A DNA stretch of 64,000 bases from Eutypella sp. D-1 (taxonomy: Eukaryota; Ascomycota; Sordariomycetes; Xylariales; Diatrypaceae): NCBI GenBank assembly GCA_023313575.1, contig JAJTTP010000009.1, forward strand, positions 496,001-560,000, given 5' to 3'. Position numbers and translations under genes: made by a program. Below are positions 12,065 to 24,569 of this stretch, piece after piece. Under the pieces are notes generated by a model. That model was not told the origin of the DNA. It saw only the letters and a list, made by a program, of their open reading frames with translations, and did no database searches. Numbering within the stretch: the stretch's first letter is position 1; each line of letters opens with the position of its first letter.

Positions 12065-13004
12065 GTTGGGAATGAATAAGGGCGTGGTAACGTTGGTGTG
12101 GCGGTAGGTAGAAGCGTTGAGTCTATAGTGGCGGGCGACGAATAGATGATGGTGATTCAAGTTCCCGACGATTCATGCTGAGGGGATTGAGGAACTTTAT
12201 ATCAGTTGAGCGCCCGCGACAATGTCAACTGTGACGTATACTTGTTTCACCCACTGCCATAATCTATACCGGATTTAAAATAACGGCGAGCGAAGTGTAA
12301 CATGTCCTTGCTTATCTGTAATGCTGTTTGGCACGGAATTTAGGCGTGCTGGACACGATTGTTCAGCTCCGAAGTTGTGAAACGGAAGCATGAGCTTGGT
12401 GTGATACGCGGGTCCAGAAACCGTTCGAATAACCATGCCCTTTGTTAGCAATTCGCTGAACACGGCGCTTCGCGAGTAGGTAGACCGTAAGACCGTAATT
12501 GTGGTCTAAAATCCGTGTGGCTTCTGCTTTACTATGAGCGTGCTCGGTCCGACGCCAGATCCTACGTGACACCAGATAAGACGGCGATTGCGGACTTAAA
12601 CTTCTGCATCAAAGGGCGAGCCGATCTCCAGCTGACAATCAACGCATGCTAAGAAGGAACGTGGCGCTTGATTTCCAGACAAAAATAACGAAAACAGGCA
12701 TCGATGACAACATCACGTTTCTCCGTAACTGATTTAGCTAGGTGATGAACCAATCTAAGTATATTTCGAATTGTTGACACTAGGGGCCCTAAAGTCCAGC
12801 ACAACGAATCCGATGTCACAGTCGTATAGCGCTAGGCTAATTCAGCGTGTTCGGGTACAGACTAACTTGCGTTATAGTGAGAATGATCCCACATGAGGGA
12901 GGGGCGGGTAGATGCGAAGCGGACCGACGACGCCATCAATTGGCTGTAGGGTACTAAGATGATGTATACAGAGCGGTGACTTCCATGGAATAGAATTGTG
13001 ATTG
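12065..13004. other. Intergenic region upstream of the aldo/keto reductase
   Basis: About 940 nt with only short ORFs that show no domain. It should hold the promoter of the minus-strand reductase. Nothing else is recognised. Confidence 0.35.
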
Positions 13005-13955
13005 TTACAGCTTTACTTGGTTGGACGGCCCATCCTTCGGCGAACCAAAACTGCCATCGGCAACAATTGGTCCTTGAGAAGCTCCGGCACCATATGAATC
13101 GAAACTTTCATCGCCATGGAAATGCCATCCTCTTTCCTCGCCGCGACTTAAATGGCCACACCAGCTGTTCAAGACACAGTCCCAGCCGCCAGCCACGCCG
13201 CCATTTGTCTTCCAATCGAGGTAATCTGAGTCCGACCACTGCTGCTTGCTGTTTGTTGTGGGGCTTCTTCTGACAAATTTGCTGATGCCGCACGTATAAC
13301 ACTTGAAGTCGTCCTCGTCCAAATCGTCCGGCACTAAGCCCGTGAGCGCCCTCCCGGAGCATATTATTTGCGCTGCGTGTCCGCATAGCAGCAAGGTGAT
13401 GGGCTCATCGGCACGACCTAGGCCTTCGTACTCATGATCAACATCATTGATGACTAGAGATAATGCTTTTGCAAGTCGATCATGAACCTCGAGCATTCTC
13501 TCACCATGCCGATCGGGGATAAGCAGCGACTCATACTGCGCGTCTACAAAGGGGAAAAACTCATCGCGCAACCTCGCAGGGTCGGCGGGCCCGGGCTGCT
13601 CGAACCATGCCTTGCCAAACCACTCCCCGATGCCTCTTTCGCCGCGTACGGTTAGATCCCGGGCAGCCTCTTGTTCCTCCCGGAGCTTCAGCACTGTCGG
13701 TCGTAGGGTCTCTAAACATCGGTAGAATAGGCTGGAGTAAATGCGCAAACGACCCTGCGCCGCCTTTTCAGCGAGCTCTTTACTTAGATAAGAACCTGTC
13801 TCCTCGGCCTGGGAAACACCGTGCGCGGCTAGCGGCGGGTCTGCCGGCAGGCCGGTCGGGAACGGATGGCTAGATGTGTATTTGCCGGTACTAGGGTCTA
13901 GCATCCAGGCCATCCGGTGGCCGTGCCTTAACAGTAGGATTTCAGTGACTGGCAT
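13005..13955 (-). CDS. Histidine phosphatase superfamily (phosphoglycerate mutase-like) protein, Tfc7-like
   Basis: Single exon, 316 residues. The N-terminal LLLRHGHRM (RHG at 10-12) carries the phosphorylated catalytic His, and LLLCGHAAQI near residue 190 carries the second His of the fold. Intermediate features are SSLFYRCLETLRPT and GIGEWFG. After the fold come CYTCGISKF and a C-terminal GWHFHGDESFDSYG segment that, as I recall, is shared by fungal relatives of the TFIIIC subunit Tfc7 (tau55). Whether this protein is a TFIIIC component or a free phosphatase cannot be decided from sequence. The ATG at 13955 is the natural start, with the RHG motif ten residues in. Confidence 0.85.
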   Translation of the reverse strand: MPVTEILLLRHGHRMAWMLDPSTGKYTSSHPFPTGLPADPPLAAHGVSQAEETGSYLSKELAEKAAQGRLRIYSSLFYRCLETLRPTVLKLREEQEAARDLTVRGERGIGEWFGKAWFEQPGPADPARLRDEFFPFVDAQYESLLIPDRHGERMLEVHDRLAKALSLVINDVDHEYEGLGRADEPITLLLCGHAAQIICSGRALTGLVPDDLDEDDFKCYTCGISKFVRRSPTTNSKQQWSDSDYLDWKTNGGVAGGWDCVLNSWCGHLSRGEERGWHFHGDESFDSYGAGASQGPIVADGSFGSPKDGPSNQVKL

Positions 13956-15641
13956 GATGATGCCTCAACTAGGAGCCCGGGACCTGGCTTCTAGATGCTA
14001 TGCTGTAGCGGAACGGAGAAATATAAGATGTATTTATTATAACGAAGGCGGGCGTTCAGATAGCGTGAAAATAGTTAAGTTTAGAGTTTTTGAACCCAAA
14101 AAAAAGGTGAATGGGAGAATTTTATAATAGTTAAGCTGGAAGGACCTGGCTGAAAGTATGGGAAATCACGACTGCTGAAGTGCCATGTTTTATACTTCAC
14201 TCGATGACGATGCTTGGAAACATACAGGCGCCGACGCTGTGATGTTCGTGGTTGGATAATGGAGCCGAGGCTTAAGATATTTAGGTTTATATGGCCTGGC
14301 CCACTTCTCTTTTTGCTAGGCATATTTCGGAGATAACTCGTGTCACTCCTATCTATTCCACAGTCTACGCAGGAGCTATTTAGTTTATTTACTTTACATT
14401 ACCTCCTCATTAGCATCACATCATGGGTTTCACGATTTGAAGGATCAAAGAAATCATATGTGCTACATAATACGGAATACATAGCACGCAAACTGCTGAT
14501 GTTTCCCCTGTCTGGGCCTGTACAGGGTATTGAGTACTAGGAACAGGCCACATTCATTTATCGCTAACTCCGCTTGCTCCGCTGTGCTCAGTCAAACATT
14601 CATCCCTGTCTTGTAGATTCTTGGCTTGTTGGGGCCGAGTCCACAAATACTCGGCACGGCTCGCTTCGAGTTCACGATGAATGCTGTTGTTCATTTCAAA
14701 GCGCTGTAAACTTAGTGAATGGACCTGCCAGATGTTGTGTATGGCAACGACGAAGATAAAGCGGGAGCGTTAGGTTCGCAGTCTACCATAGCCACGTCAA
14801 GTTACGTGCAGACGCAGAGACGCTGCAAACAATTTGGGGCGAAGCAATCCGCGAAAAGTGCCTCGCTCATCGTCATCCCAGCAACTTTTAGCGTTCATGT
14901 AAGCGGAGGGATTAGCTCTTGGCTCCCGTCCAGCCGCCTACTTTTCTTTGTACAAGAACTGAGGCCAACTAACCATCTAGAATCCATCATGGAATCTATC
15001 TAGATTTGGGTTAAACCTGCACATGGATGTATTTGTTGTTGCTCTTGATGCTGCTGCTGCGCCCCTTTGCTGCACCTGAGGCTGCTCATCCTTTCTCATA
15101 AGACTCCCGAATGTCCGCTCTAGCCGTAGCCGCCTTGATGGGCCCAATACCTGCATACTTATCGCCTGCTTTCCTCTTTTCAGAAACCCTGAGCCCCATT
15201 CACGGCCGGTGTCGAAGCCACTCAGTGGCTCTCATGGATTGCATTGGTCCGGGGGTGCTGCCTCTCGGTCACACCTCGCGCTACGTATGCAGGTAGCAAT
15301 CAATAACATCGTCATACTCAGATACACAGCCTCGTATCCTTTCGCTCTGTATAATTGAATGCTCAAATTTATGAGGTTATATCATTTTCTCGACATTTAT
15401 TTTCTCTTCCATGGCTGAGCATGCATTTTGCACTTCATAAGATTGCATCTTCTAACTAGTTCAGCGATAACTTGCGGCGATTGTTGTTGACTCCACAGTA
15501 CGACCTAGGCTACCCGAGTACTATCAGTCACCGGTGACCATAGCTTTTGATCGATAAATCCTATGTACACGATCCCATGCGTCTCTTAAGTACGACCGGT
15601 GCTATATAGTAGCCGACACCGCCAAACCCAGCAAGGGCATC
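13956..15641. other. Divergent intergenic region
   Basis: About 1.7 kb between the divergently transcribed phosphatase and modin-like genes. ORFs of 60-94 codons are present but show no signature, and I see no RNA gene. A gctatatagt motif at about 15600-15609, some 35-40 nt before the modin ATG, may be a TATA-like element or simply leader. Confidence 0.35.
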
Positions 15642-17664
15642 ATGGCCTCTGGCGACAATGACGATGACCGTGAGGTCTATGTGTCTATCGTGGCCCTCAT
15701 CATCTCTCTCATCGCCCTCAGCGCTACGGTACTCCAAGTGCTCCAGACCTACTTCGCCTCCTCTGCAGCGGGATATGCGAGATGCGGAATACAGACTATG
15801 GGGGAGTGGGGGAAGTTCACGAAGCGGAAATTTAAGCTGTCCGATCTCCGATTCGAGGTGGAATTCGAGGTTCCAGTCATCTTTCTTGCCCCGCCGAACA
15901 ACCATAATAGGCCGATCCGGAACGAGCCGATTTGGTACGCTGACGGGTCCGAAACGAGTTATAAAGAGACACGTACCTTGCTCCCGCAAGATGATAGGGA
16001 ACAGCAGCAGAGACGCTCGCTCAAGCAGCTCGTGCACACGGCCGACAATGAACGAGCATCGTGGGTGGAGCTTCTAGCAGCCGTCCAAAAGATGGAGAGT
16101 GATAGTGCAGACTGGCAGCGGAGGTTATATCTTTCCAGCCCTGGAAATAGGACGCCGCCGAAATTTGACGAGCGGACTCTTGCAGTGGCTATACAGAAAA
16201 AGACGAAGAGCTGGGACACAAGTGAGTTTTTATGATACCCTAGTTCCCCATCATCTTGCAACCATAGTCACGGAACGGGCCGTGCCCCTCCCCACGCCGA
16301 TTTGGCCTTTACCGCCTAGGCTCCTGAAGCACGGCCGTTTTGCCTCGCTAACTCCACATGTGTGTGTATGTAGTGCCGGCGAGCATGACGAAACCATACG
16401 CGACCACTACCATGTGCCACCTCATCGAGCTTGCGGCAGTATTGGGCTTACACTGGAAGGAGTTTAGTAGAAGTGCCGAGAGGTATCGCGCTGAGGGCAA
16501 TGGATACATGCTCACGGGAGCCCCGGTCGGCGACCTCGGATTAGTATTCACGTTTCAGAGGACAGGAAGGACAATCTTCGAGGAGAACCGAGTGATACCT
16601 AAGGACGACATCAAAAGGTTCTGCTTCGGCGTTGTCCCGACCATCTTCTGCAAAACGCCAGAGGTCGAGGAGCGCCTCAAGTTTCCCTTTGACCAACCTG
16701 AAGATCTAGCTGCCCTTCAGCTTTCCAGTCCCAGAGAAATCGCAGACACTCTGATGGTCATCGGTTGCAACACTAATACCGCTAATTGTTTTCTTGATGA
16801 CGAAAAGAGGACAACCCATCTGTTTCCTGGTAAGGCCACCTATATAGGGTGCTTTTACCTTAATATGTTCTATGTAACTAACCGCGACATAATGCAGTCG
16901 CATTCGAAGTTCTTGGAATGCTTGGCCGTACACTCCACGCATCCGGTTCTGCCTTTCGCATGCTCCCTAACCCAACGGCCTACCATTGGGAGAAGAAGTC
17001 CTTCTCGATGTGGAAGATTCTCGAAGCTTACCAAACTCGTATCGAAGACGGGGATGTTGAGGATAACGATCAGATTTCGAAGATCAAGAAGAACTTGGAT
17101 CTAATCATTGAAGCCCGGAAACACTCGCCGAACTTGGAGTTCTCTGTCCCCACCCTGGACGCCCTTCACCAATCCCTTGACGACGTCGACTATTACCTAA
17201 CGAGTACAGTGCAGGAGTATCTTGTAGTAGGGATCCTGCGGGTCCATTTCGAGGCTGTCCTTCAGCTAATGAATGACCCCACTGGCGACGGCCCTTTCAC
17301 CGAGCTAAACAATGCGACGCCTGAGCGGAGACAGGCTGATTTTATTCACATCTACTTCAATGCAGTCCGTCCGAAAGTGCTTGAGATGGCGCCACGACGG
17401 AGGTTCACCACGCTGACAACCCCAAGCACCGCCCTCACATCCCTCACCTCTCCCCCGCCCCCTGAGGAGGGCGAGGACCCACCCCCGCTCTTCCATCGTC
17501 AGCCGACAGGGATGGAGGAGAGGAACGCCAAGCTACTCACTATATGGCATTCTCTCATTTTCCGCATGCTTTGCTGGCTTCTGCTTCACGACTTCCATAA
17601 GAACGATGTCCAGATTCCCAAGAGCGAGCTATTAGGAAGTCGTCTACCGGTTTACATCGTTTAG
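15642..17664 (+). CDS. Modin-like protein with N-terminal membrane segment
   Basis: Three exons (15642-16221, 16374-16829, 16898-17664) give 600 residues. The second intron (GTAAGG donor, CTAAC branch, TGCAG acceptor) is essential: without it the frame appears broken at about 16915. Near the N-terminus lies a single hydrophobic segment (VALIISLIALSATVLQVLQTY). It is followed by MGEWGKFTKRKFKLSDLRFEVEFEVPVIF and NRPIRNEPIWYADG, then PYATTTMCHLIELAAVLGLHWKEF and GNGYMLTG. These conserved blocks are what fungal databases name modin, after a Podospora protein linked to suppression of heterokaryon incompatibility. A proline-rich stretch (SPPPPEEGEDPPPLF) near 545 would suit SH3-type partners. Biochemical role is unknown; naming rests on remembered family resemblance. 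Confidence 0.8.
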
Positions 17665-20265
17665 AACCACGTTAAGATACCATTATACGCATTATTCCTA
17701 GTTACAAGAGAGTTAAGTGATCTCGAAACGATCATACTGGCGATTATAGTGATTAGGTGGGGCACTTATGATGGGGTGATGCGCCTAGGAGGTGGCAATC
17801 GGTCTACTCATATGAATGCATAGACAATGTCTAGTTCCTGGGATGAACTGCGTCATTCTCAACGGCGTTTAATTAGGTGTAATGTTGCATACCAACATCA
17901 TATTAGCTCTATAGGATACCGCTATGATCACGGGGAGCCTGAGGGAAATGATCTTCATATCATATCAACCATTTATCCCTATCTTTATTCTTCTCATACC
18001 AATTACAGCTTCAGCTCTGGTGATTAGTCTACCGCCGAATTAACGTATTCAATCCACGCCCACCTCGTAGCATACCCGACCTTACTTCTGGGTGATCCCT
18101 TCCCTCTCCTGGTTCTCACTAGTCGACCCCATTCGCGGACGGGGAAGAACCTCCGTCTACGAGAAACTCACGGCCATCAGATTCCTATTGCGTATGTCAT
18201 ACACTACTGAGAAGTCCCGCGTCATAACGAACCATTTTCAGTTAATAGGATTACTCGATAGCCGTGATAAACCACGATCGGTATCTTCTTAGTAGGTAGG
18301 GACGATGATGACTACTAGACACAGCTAAAGTGCTTGGAATACAACAGAGATGTCGGAGAACCAGACTAGTTCTTCAGGTAATGCTAGTACGTGCCTACTC
18401 GGAATGGCATTGGATTAGTTCATATGTCCTATCTTGATGCTAAATTCAACAAGATCACGGTCCTCGTTCCCATGAGTAAGAAAGGCGTTGCCCTGAGAAG
18501 CGATCTGAACCGATAACATGATAGTCGCGTATCCAATCACATTTCCATAATGCAACCGACGCTCGAAAATGGCACTACAGTAGTTGGCTAGAACCACCAT
18601 GTGATGCGGTTTCCAGCATGTGTGGAAGGTGGTAGAGCCCAGGAGTATCGTACCTTAACTACAACTTGGTATCTTGTATGCACGAGATAGGTCAAATAGG
18701 CCCCTGCTCCCTATAAGTAATAAGTCATACGACAAGAATAACCGAGTTACTGCGCCATTGTTTGGGAAATAATACTTCTCGACTTTTCAGTGTTGGAAAG
18801 AATTTCACAGAAGTAAGGTGGCAAGGTGGTAACGATAGAAAGGGGTAAAAGCCGACAAATTAACCACATCTACATTGCCAAACTGTGGAACGCGATTAAA
18901 TGACCTACAAATACTCTATTTACTTGTAGCTACCAAGGGGATCGGACGTGTCTTGCCTTTTGGCATTCATTCTTTTTTAGTCCTATCGCACTTGGCTACT
19001 AGATATTGACCCCAGCCAGCCCTACCTTTATCGGCAATCCCTATCTACCCCCTAGACCCGCAGTATCTGCGCTATAGTTAAGACATCAGGGTCCAGACTT
19101 ATTTCGGTACAATTCCATGACCGCCAGAGTGGCTGGCGCATTGAGGTCCTGTTGCTGTTCATTCCAAGTCTACTGACATAACCTCGCACAAAAGGTGCCT
19201 CATTTCCAACCATAGCGTGCAGCAGCTTAGAGCATAGCACACCAAGAATGCTACGTCTAATTCGAATATAGTCGCAAGCTAGGATCGGTTGATGCCTTAC
19301 GGAAACTCATGTAGCAACCAGATTATCAGAGTTGCCTTCGAAATTAGTCAATATTCAAATACCATGTTTGTTTTCTCTTCCGGGAACCCCTGGGCATGTA
19401 TTCATCATGGGTAGTATCAGTTGACTCCGTCCCCAGCAGAAGGGAGGCGATCATGGATTTAAAACTTCACTGACCAGGGGTTGTTCTGAACGAATATTCT
19501 CCCTGTATCCTATAAGTCCCTCCTGAACTGCTTGCGAGCAATAGGCCGGTAGTGTAGGCTTCTATTGCCTACGAGATCAGAGGCCCCTGTATTTCCACGC
19601 GTATCATTAGAGTAGAAGATAATACGACAAGAACCAGGGGTCCCATTTAGGGCGATGCCTTGGTCGTGGCTGAGACATCTCCCCGGACCGGATCTGAAAT
19701 GAAGAACCGTCCATTACAGTGATGAAGCTGAGAGGCTAATAAGCCAAATGAAATGTAGCAATGTAAAGAGTGGTTGAGAGAAGCCTAGATAGTATTTTGT
19801 CGCACGAGAATTGGCATCTGTGCCACCTCTGTCCCTTCGCCCCTATACTTGTAGAAATGAGCAACATCACAGGATTGCTTGGAGTGCTTCTAGAGACAGA
19901 GTAGCGCGCCACCACCAATAGAATTCCAAGGGATTGGGAATCTGGCCCCTTACGCATCTAAGACTAGATAGTATGCTATGAAGGTCGTGGATAGACACGG
20001 GAATGCTATCGCTCAAGGTAAATGATCACACATAACTATAGCCACTGGGAGAGAACTGCAATCAGGGATGGTGCCCGGCTCAGAAGATAAAATAGGGCCT
20101 TCCTGCCACATCTTGTTGGACTTTACTACCATCGAACAGAGCATCGTTTCTACTCACTTATTCTTTCTCTGACATACTTTCCAACTATCTTTCACTCATT
20201 TTTTTAATTCAGGAGAGTTCTACCTTGTGTGTTCCCAGCAGCCGAGTGGTTGAGCCAACGCCGAC
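17665..20265. other. 2.6-kb gene-free region
   Basis: This is the longest stretch in the left half without a supported gene. ORFs do not exceed about 75 codons and show no domain or codon pattern like their neighbours. No repeat arms, tRNA or transposon motif were recognised. The final ~100 nt is a CT-rich leader with an oligo-T run just before the WSC gene. Confidence 0.4.
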
Positions 20266-23200
20266 ATGCTCCCACTCCGTAAGGCGAGGGCGACAGCCCT
20301 CGTCATTGCCTGGGCGGTATTGCAAGTGGCACTTGTAAACGCTCAAGGTTTCTATTATGAGGCTTTAGGTGGGACCTGCAAAGATACCCAGGCATTCCAA
20401 TACATTGGCTGTGCAAAAACCGACAACATGTTCCTGTGGGAGCCTGAGCAGCCCAACGATTCACCTACCAACAACATTCCGACGAACTCGTACATCAAAT
20501 TTTCGAAATTCGGAAGCGTATTCGACACCGTTACTCCCCATTTTTGCGCCCAAATGTGCCGTGCCCATGGCTTCAAATACAGTTCCATCCAGGATGGATA
20601 CCAGTGCAGATGCGGCATGAGTCTCACGCGCGGCAAGCTGCTCACCATTGATACCACGGAGGCTGATTCCAACTGTGAAAAGCCCTGTGCAGGTGACTCT
20701 GGTGACAAATGCGGCAACGGTGGCTATGCGAACGTCTATGTTGATCCATCATTTCCCGATGAGGCCACCCTTGCTGACGGCAGCCTGCAAGTTGCTGGCT
20801 ACAAGAAGCTCGGCTGCTTCAGGAAACCAGCATTCAACCCCAATGAAGGCGCACTTACCGGTACTAGTGGCGCGGTCGTCAACTATGGCGTCCCTACTAC
20901 AGGTAAATGTTTCGAACAGTGTGCCGAATACGGTTATCCTTACGCCGCTATCGTCAGAGATGAGGCGCAGCCTATAGGATCAAATAAGTGAGTTGAGATC
21001 CATACTACACTGCATGATCAAGAATACTGACGTATTTCATAGACTCAGATGCTATTGCGGAAACGAGTTCGGCTTCGGAGCTCGTGGTGTTAATGATGCG
21101 GACTCGGACCTCGGCGACTGCGACAAGAGTTGTGACAATATCGCTCAAGCGTAAGTGATGTCTTTTTCAAATCAACGATCGGGAACTGACCTTTGTTAGC
21201 TGTTCCGCCGGTGCCTCCGGAATTTGCTGTAGCAAAAACTTCAATGGGGGTGTCGTTCCCGTATATGTCAACCCAGCATTCCAGGGGTGTTATATCCCGA
21301 GGATTCCAGGCCTAGCTCCTTCAGCCGCCGTGACTCCCACATTCACGAAGTGCTTCGAAACGCCGGCCACGATCGTCGCGAAGACCACGGCTGTCAAGTA
21401 CAAGAAGGGCGCGAACGACGCCCCGACGATTACGAGAACTGCAGGAATCTTCGCAACGGTGACCCCTGTCGCGGGCACGGAGTGGGTAAATTATGGCTGT
21501 CGGAACGGGGTGACCGATCTGACGGGCAAGAAGACGCCGGTCGTCGTGGGCGACCTGAACGTTGACAAGTGCATAAAGGCCTGTAACGACGACACCACCG
21601 CGACATACACATTCGCTGCTCTTCGGGCCGTTGCTGGCGTCACGACTTGCCAGTGTGGTACCGCCGTCGGTACAGGTTCAACGCTGATTGATATGGAAAA
21701 GTGCAACAACCCATGTACCGACAAGACCACTCAACAACTCTGTGGCCCGGACAATTCTGGTCAGGCCCTGATATACGCTAAAGGCGGTGGCGGAGCCGGC
21801 AATCTTTGGTCGGCTTCATGGGCTGCGCAATTTTCGAGCACACCGCTGTACAAGTGTGCTGCAGGTAAGTTGGATAGTGCGGTGTGGTAGCTTTCGACGA
21901 TTCAGACATGCTAACCTTTTCACAGATGACAAAACTAGCACGACGAGCACCGCTTCTACTTCTACCTCGACTGGTACTGGATCAACCTCGACCGGCACTG
22001 GATCTACTTCGACCGGTACTGGGTCTACCTCGACCGGTACAGGTTCTACCTCTACTGGAACGGGCTCTGTGTCTACCGGAACGGGCTCCGTGTCTAGTGG
22101 TACCAACAGCGGATCCGCTACAACGTCCACCGCCAGCACATCTGGAAACCCCACTAGCAACGTTCAGGCGCCCACGCCCACTTTCACTGCCGCCTCGAGG
22201 GCGCCTCGCGTCTTCGCGAGCATCTTCGACGCCGTCACCGTGCCGGATGGACAGGCAATCTTCAGCGACCTCGATGCAGTGGACCCCAAGGACGACACGA
22301 AAAAGATCAACAGCGAATATGTTGTCCAATACGTCGGTACCTACCTCGTCAAGGCAGATGGTGCGGCGGCTAAGACGCCGTTCGACCCTTCCATTGAAGT
22401 TACGCTCGCCACCGTTAAGAGCCAGGCAATTGTCGATTTCGCTAGTGGCTCTGCTTCAGGCTGCGCTGCCACCTGCGACAGTCTTGGTGCCAGGTTCTCT
22501 GTGAACAGCGTCGGTGTCTGCTACTGTGGCAGCAAGCTCAAGCTCGCCAGCCTCACCGCGGAAACGCGGTCGAAGGTTGACACCCCCTGCAAGGATAACA
22601 CCAAGGAGTACTGCGGTGGTGGCGTCACTCTTAGCGAGACCGGTGACTCATACGTTGCCGTTGTTGCCGCCATACGAAGCGATAGCGACGTCGTTGTTGT
22701 GACCCCGGCTGGCCAGACCCTCCTACCTAGTAAGTTTCTCTTACCCCCACTCCGCGTAACTCTTTCTCACACTTAGACAGGCAACTCAGATGTTTCCTCC
22801 ACCTCCAGTGTTTCCGGAACGGTTGGCAGCAACTCTACGATCACTCAGTCTTCGTCCACTGGCACCGGAGGCCCAATCACCTCCGCTACTGGCTCTGGAT
22901 CGAACCCTGGCGGGTCTATCACCTCGGTTCCTACTGGTTCGGGTAGCAACTCGACCGCAACTGGCTCTGTCAGCGGCGGCAGCCAGTCCGGTAACCCCAG
23001 CCAGACCGGCGGTTCCAGCGGACCCTCTGGCACGGGCAGCGGAAGTGGTAGTGCAAGTGCAAGTGCTACCGGCACTGGTATTCCCCCGCTCAGCACTGCC
23101 AACCCCGAAGCCGTGATCATTCTCGGAGTGTCGGCTCTTGGTGGTGGGACGCCCGGCGGCAACGGCACCGCCAAGCGCGATGAGCTCTCCAGGCGACAGG

Positions 23201-24012
23201 CCGAAGGCGGATTTGTCGGAGGCAGCGGTGGCCAGAACCCCGCATCCTGCTCTAATGCGGCCGTCTTCTCCATTGTCGATGGGCAGCTTACTGACGGAAC
23301 TGGTCTCGTCCGCGTTGACCCTGGTGTCGATTTCATCGAGTTCGGCACCTCGGACACTGGATCCATCACTCGCAGATGGGCTCTTGATGGTACCACCGTC
23401 GGCTGGTTCAACACCGAGTTCTTCGGCGGCCAGGCTGGCTTCTGTACTGTCCCTGGCGGCCAGGTCTTCGTCACTTTCGGCGAGCCCTCCACCTTCCCTG
23501 CCGATTGTATTGAGGCTTCCATTACTAGCTTCCAAGGTAAATTAGCCCCCCACCATTGATAACCTGGATGTTTAAATACTAATTATCATCGTGCAGCTCG
23601 TCAATGTGTGAACGGCGCTATCGTTCCCCTCGCTGAACTGACTGGCACAGCCAGCGCCACGGCGAGCGCCACTGGTATTCCCGGTCCCCCGGGTCCCCCG
23701 GGTCCTCCTGGTGTTGCGGGAGGAGCTGGCGGCGCTGGTGGTGCCGGCGGTGCTGGCGGTACTGGCTATGGCGGTGCCGGTGGCAATGGCTACGGCGGTG
23801 CTGGTGGCGCTGGCGGCAGTGCTGAAATCAACATCGGGGACTCCTACGGCGGTTCCAACGGCGGTTCCAACGGTGGCTCTAACGGTGGTTCCAAGAACTA
23901 CCCTGACCAGGATGGCATTTACCCGATCGGTGACGCTCCTTCTGACGATGGATGTGTCACCACTGAGCTCAGCTGGGTGCCCGGCCAGCCCACTTTTGTG
24001 GCTATCGCCTAA
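20266..24012 (+). CDS. Secreted multi-WSC-domain protein with DUF7908-like region and collagen-like C-terminus
   Basis: Six exons (20266-20987, 21043-21150, 21200-21864, 21926-22729, 22781-23536, 23597-24012) give 1156 residues with all frames consistent. A signal peptide occupies about residues 1-26 (ALVNAQG). Four cysteine-rich WSC or WSC-like modules follow at roughly 45-160, 185-330, 395-490 and 620-755; WSC domains bind cell-wall or other carbohydrates. Between modules three and four lies a Thr/Ser/Gly repeat (STSTGTG units), and after module four a long Ser/Gly/Thr linker with an AKR dibasic site that could be a Kex2 cleavage point. Residues about 900-1030 (CSNAAVFSIVDGQL...AGFCTVPGGQVFVTFGEP) resemble the fungal DUF7908 region. 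The last exon has Gly-Pro-Pro triplets passing into Gly-Gly-Ala repeats, a collagen-like motif. There is no GPI signal or membrane helix at the end, so it is probably released or wall-bound. Confidence 0.88.
21965..22095 (+). repeat. Coding minisatellite, 21-nt units encoding STSTGTG
   Basis: Tandem 21-nt units (variants of ggatctacctcgaccggtac) encode five to six STSTGTG/SVSTGTG repeats in the linker of the WSC protein. Units differ at silent positions, so the array is not very recent. Confidence 0.8.
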
Positions 24013-24569
24013 GTTCATGAGTATGAGACCATGAGACAGACTGGAGGAGGAAGGCAGGTGTTATGAGATTGTGAATTTTCCGGGGTTTCCTTTCTAGAGA
24101 GTTTCTCTTTTTTTTTATTTAATCCCTTTGTCATGGACGGTTTGAGGTTTGAAGGAGTTGGCAACGGCCGGGAGGGGGGTTTCGGACGGGGAAAAATGTA
24201 TTCCAATGTAACGACATCCACTAGGGTTCGTCTGCTTAGGAAGTTCCTTTAATGGTATTATGGTTTTGAGGTGTACCAATGGTTCCTTCGAGAAATTGAA
24301 TTTTGTGATTCGCATCGACTCCATTCCCCCTCCTCTAGGCTAGGTGAAGCCAGGCAGCTGCCAGAGCAGTGAGTTCAAGCCTAACCCTTCGCAGAGTCTT
24401 ACGCCTTGTAGAAACGGAATCGATGGAAATACGCTAGGGCCATAATCATACCCCTGTTATCAATATCCAAATAAAGTTGTATCTCCGGAAACGCCGCAGT
24501 TGGCGTTGGATTTTATATGTACAGATAACCTACTAGAAACGAATACTGGGCGCTCAATGTCGATGTGTA
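24013..24569. other. Convergent intergenic spacer
   Basis: 3' flank of the WSC gene and of the minus-strand serine hydrolase. There is an oligo-T run near 24107-24117 and no supported gene. Confidence 0.4.
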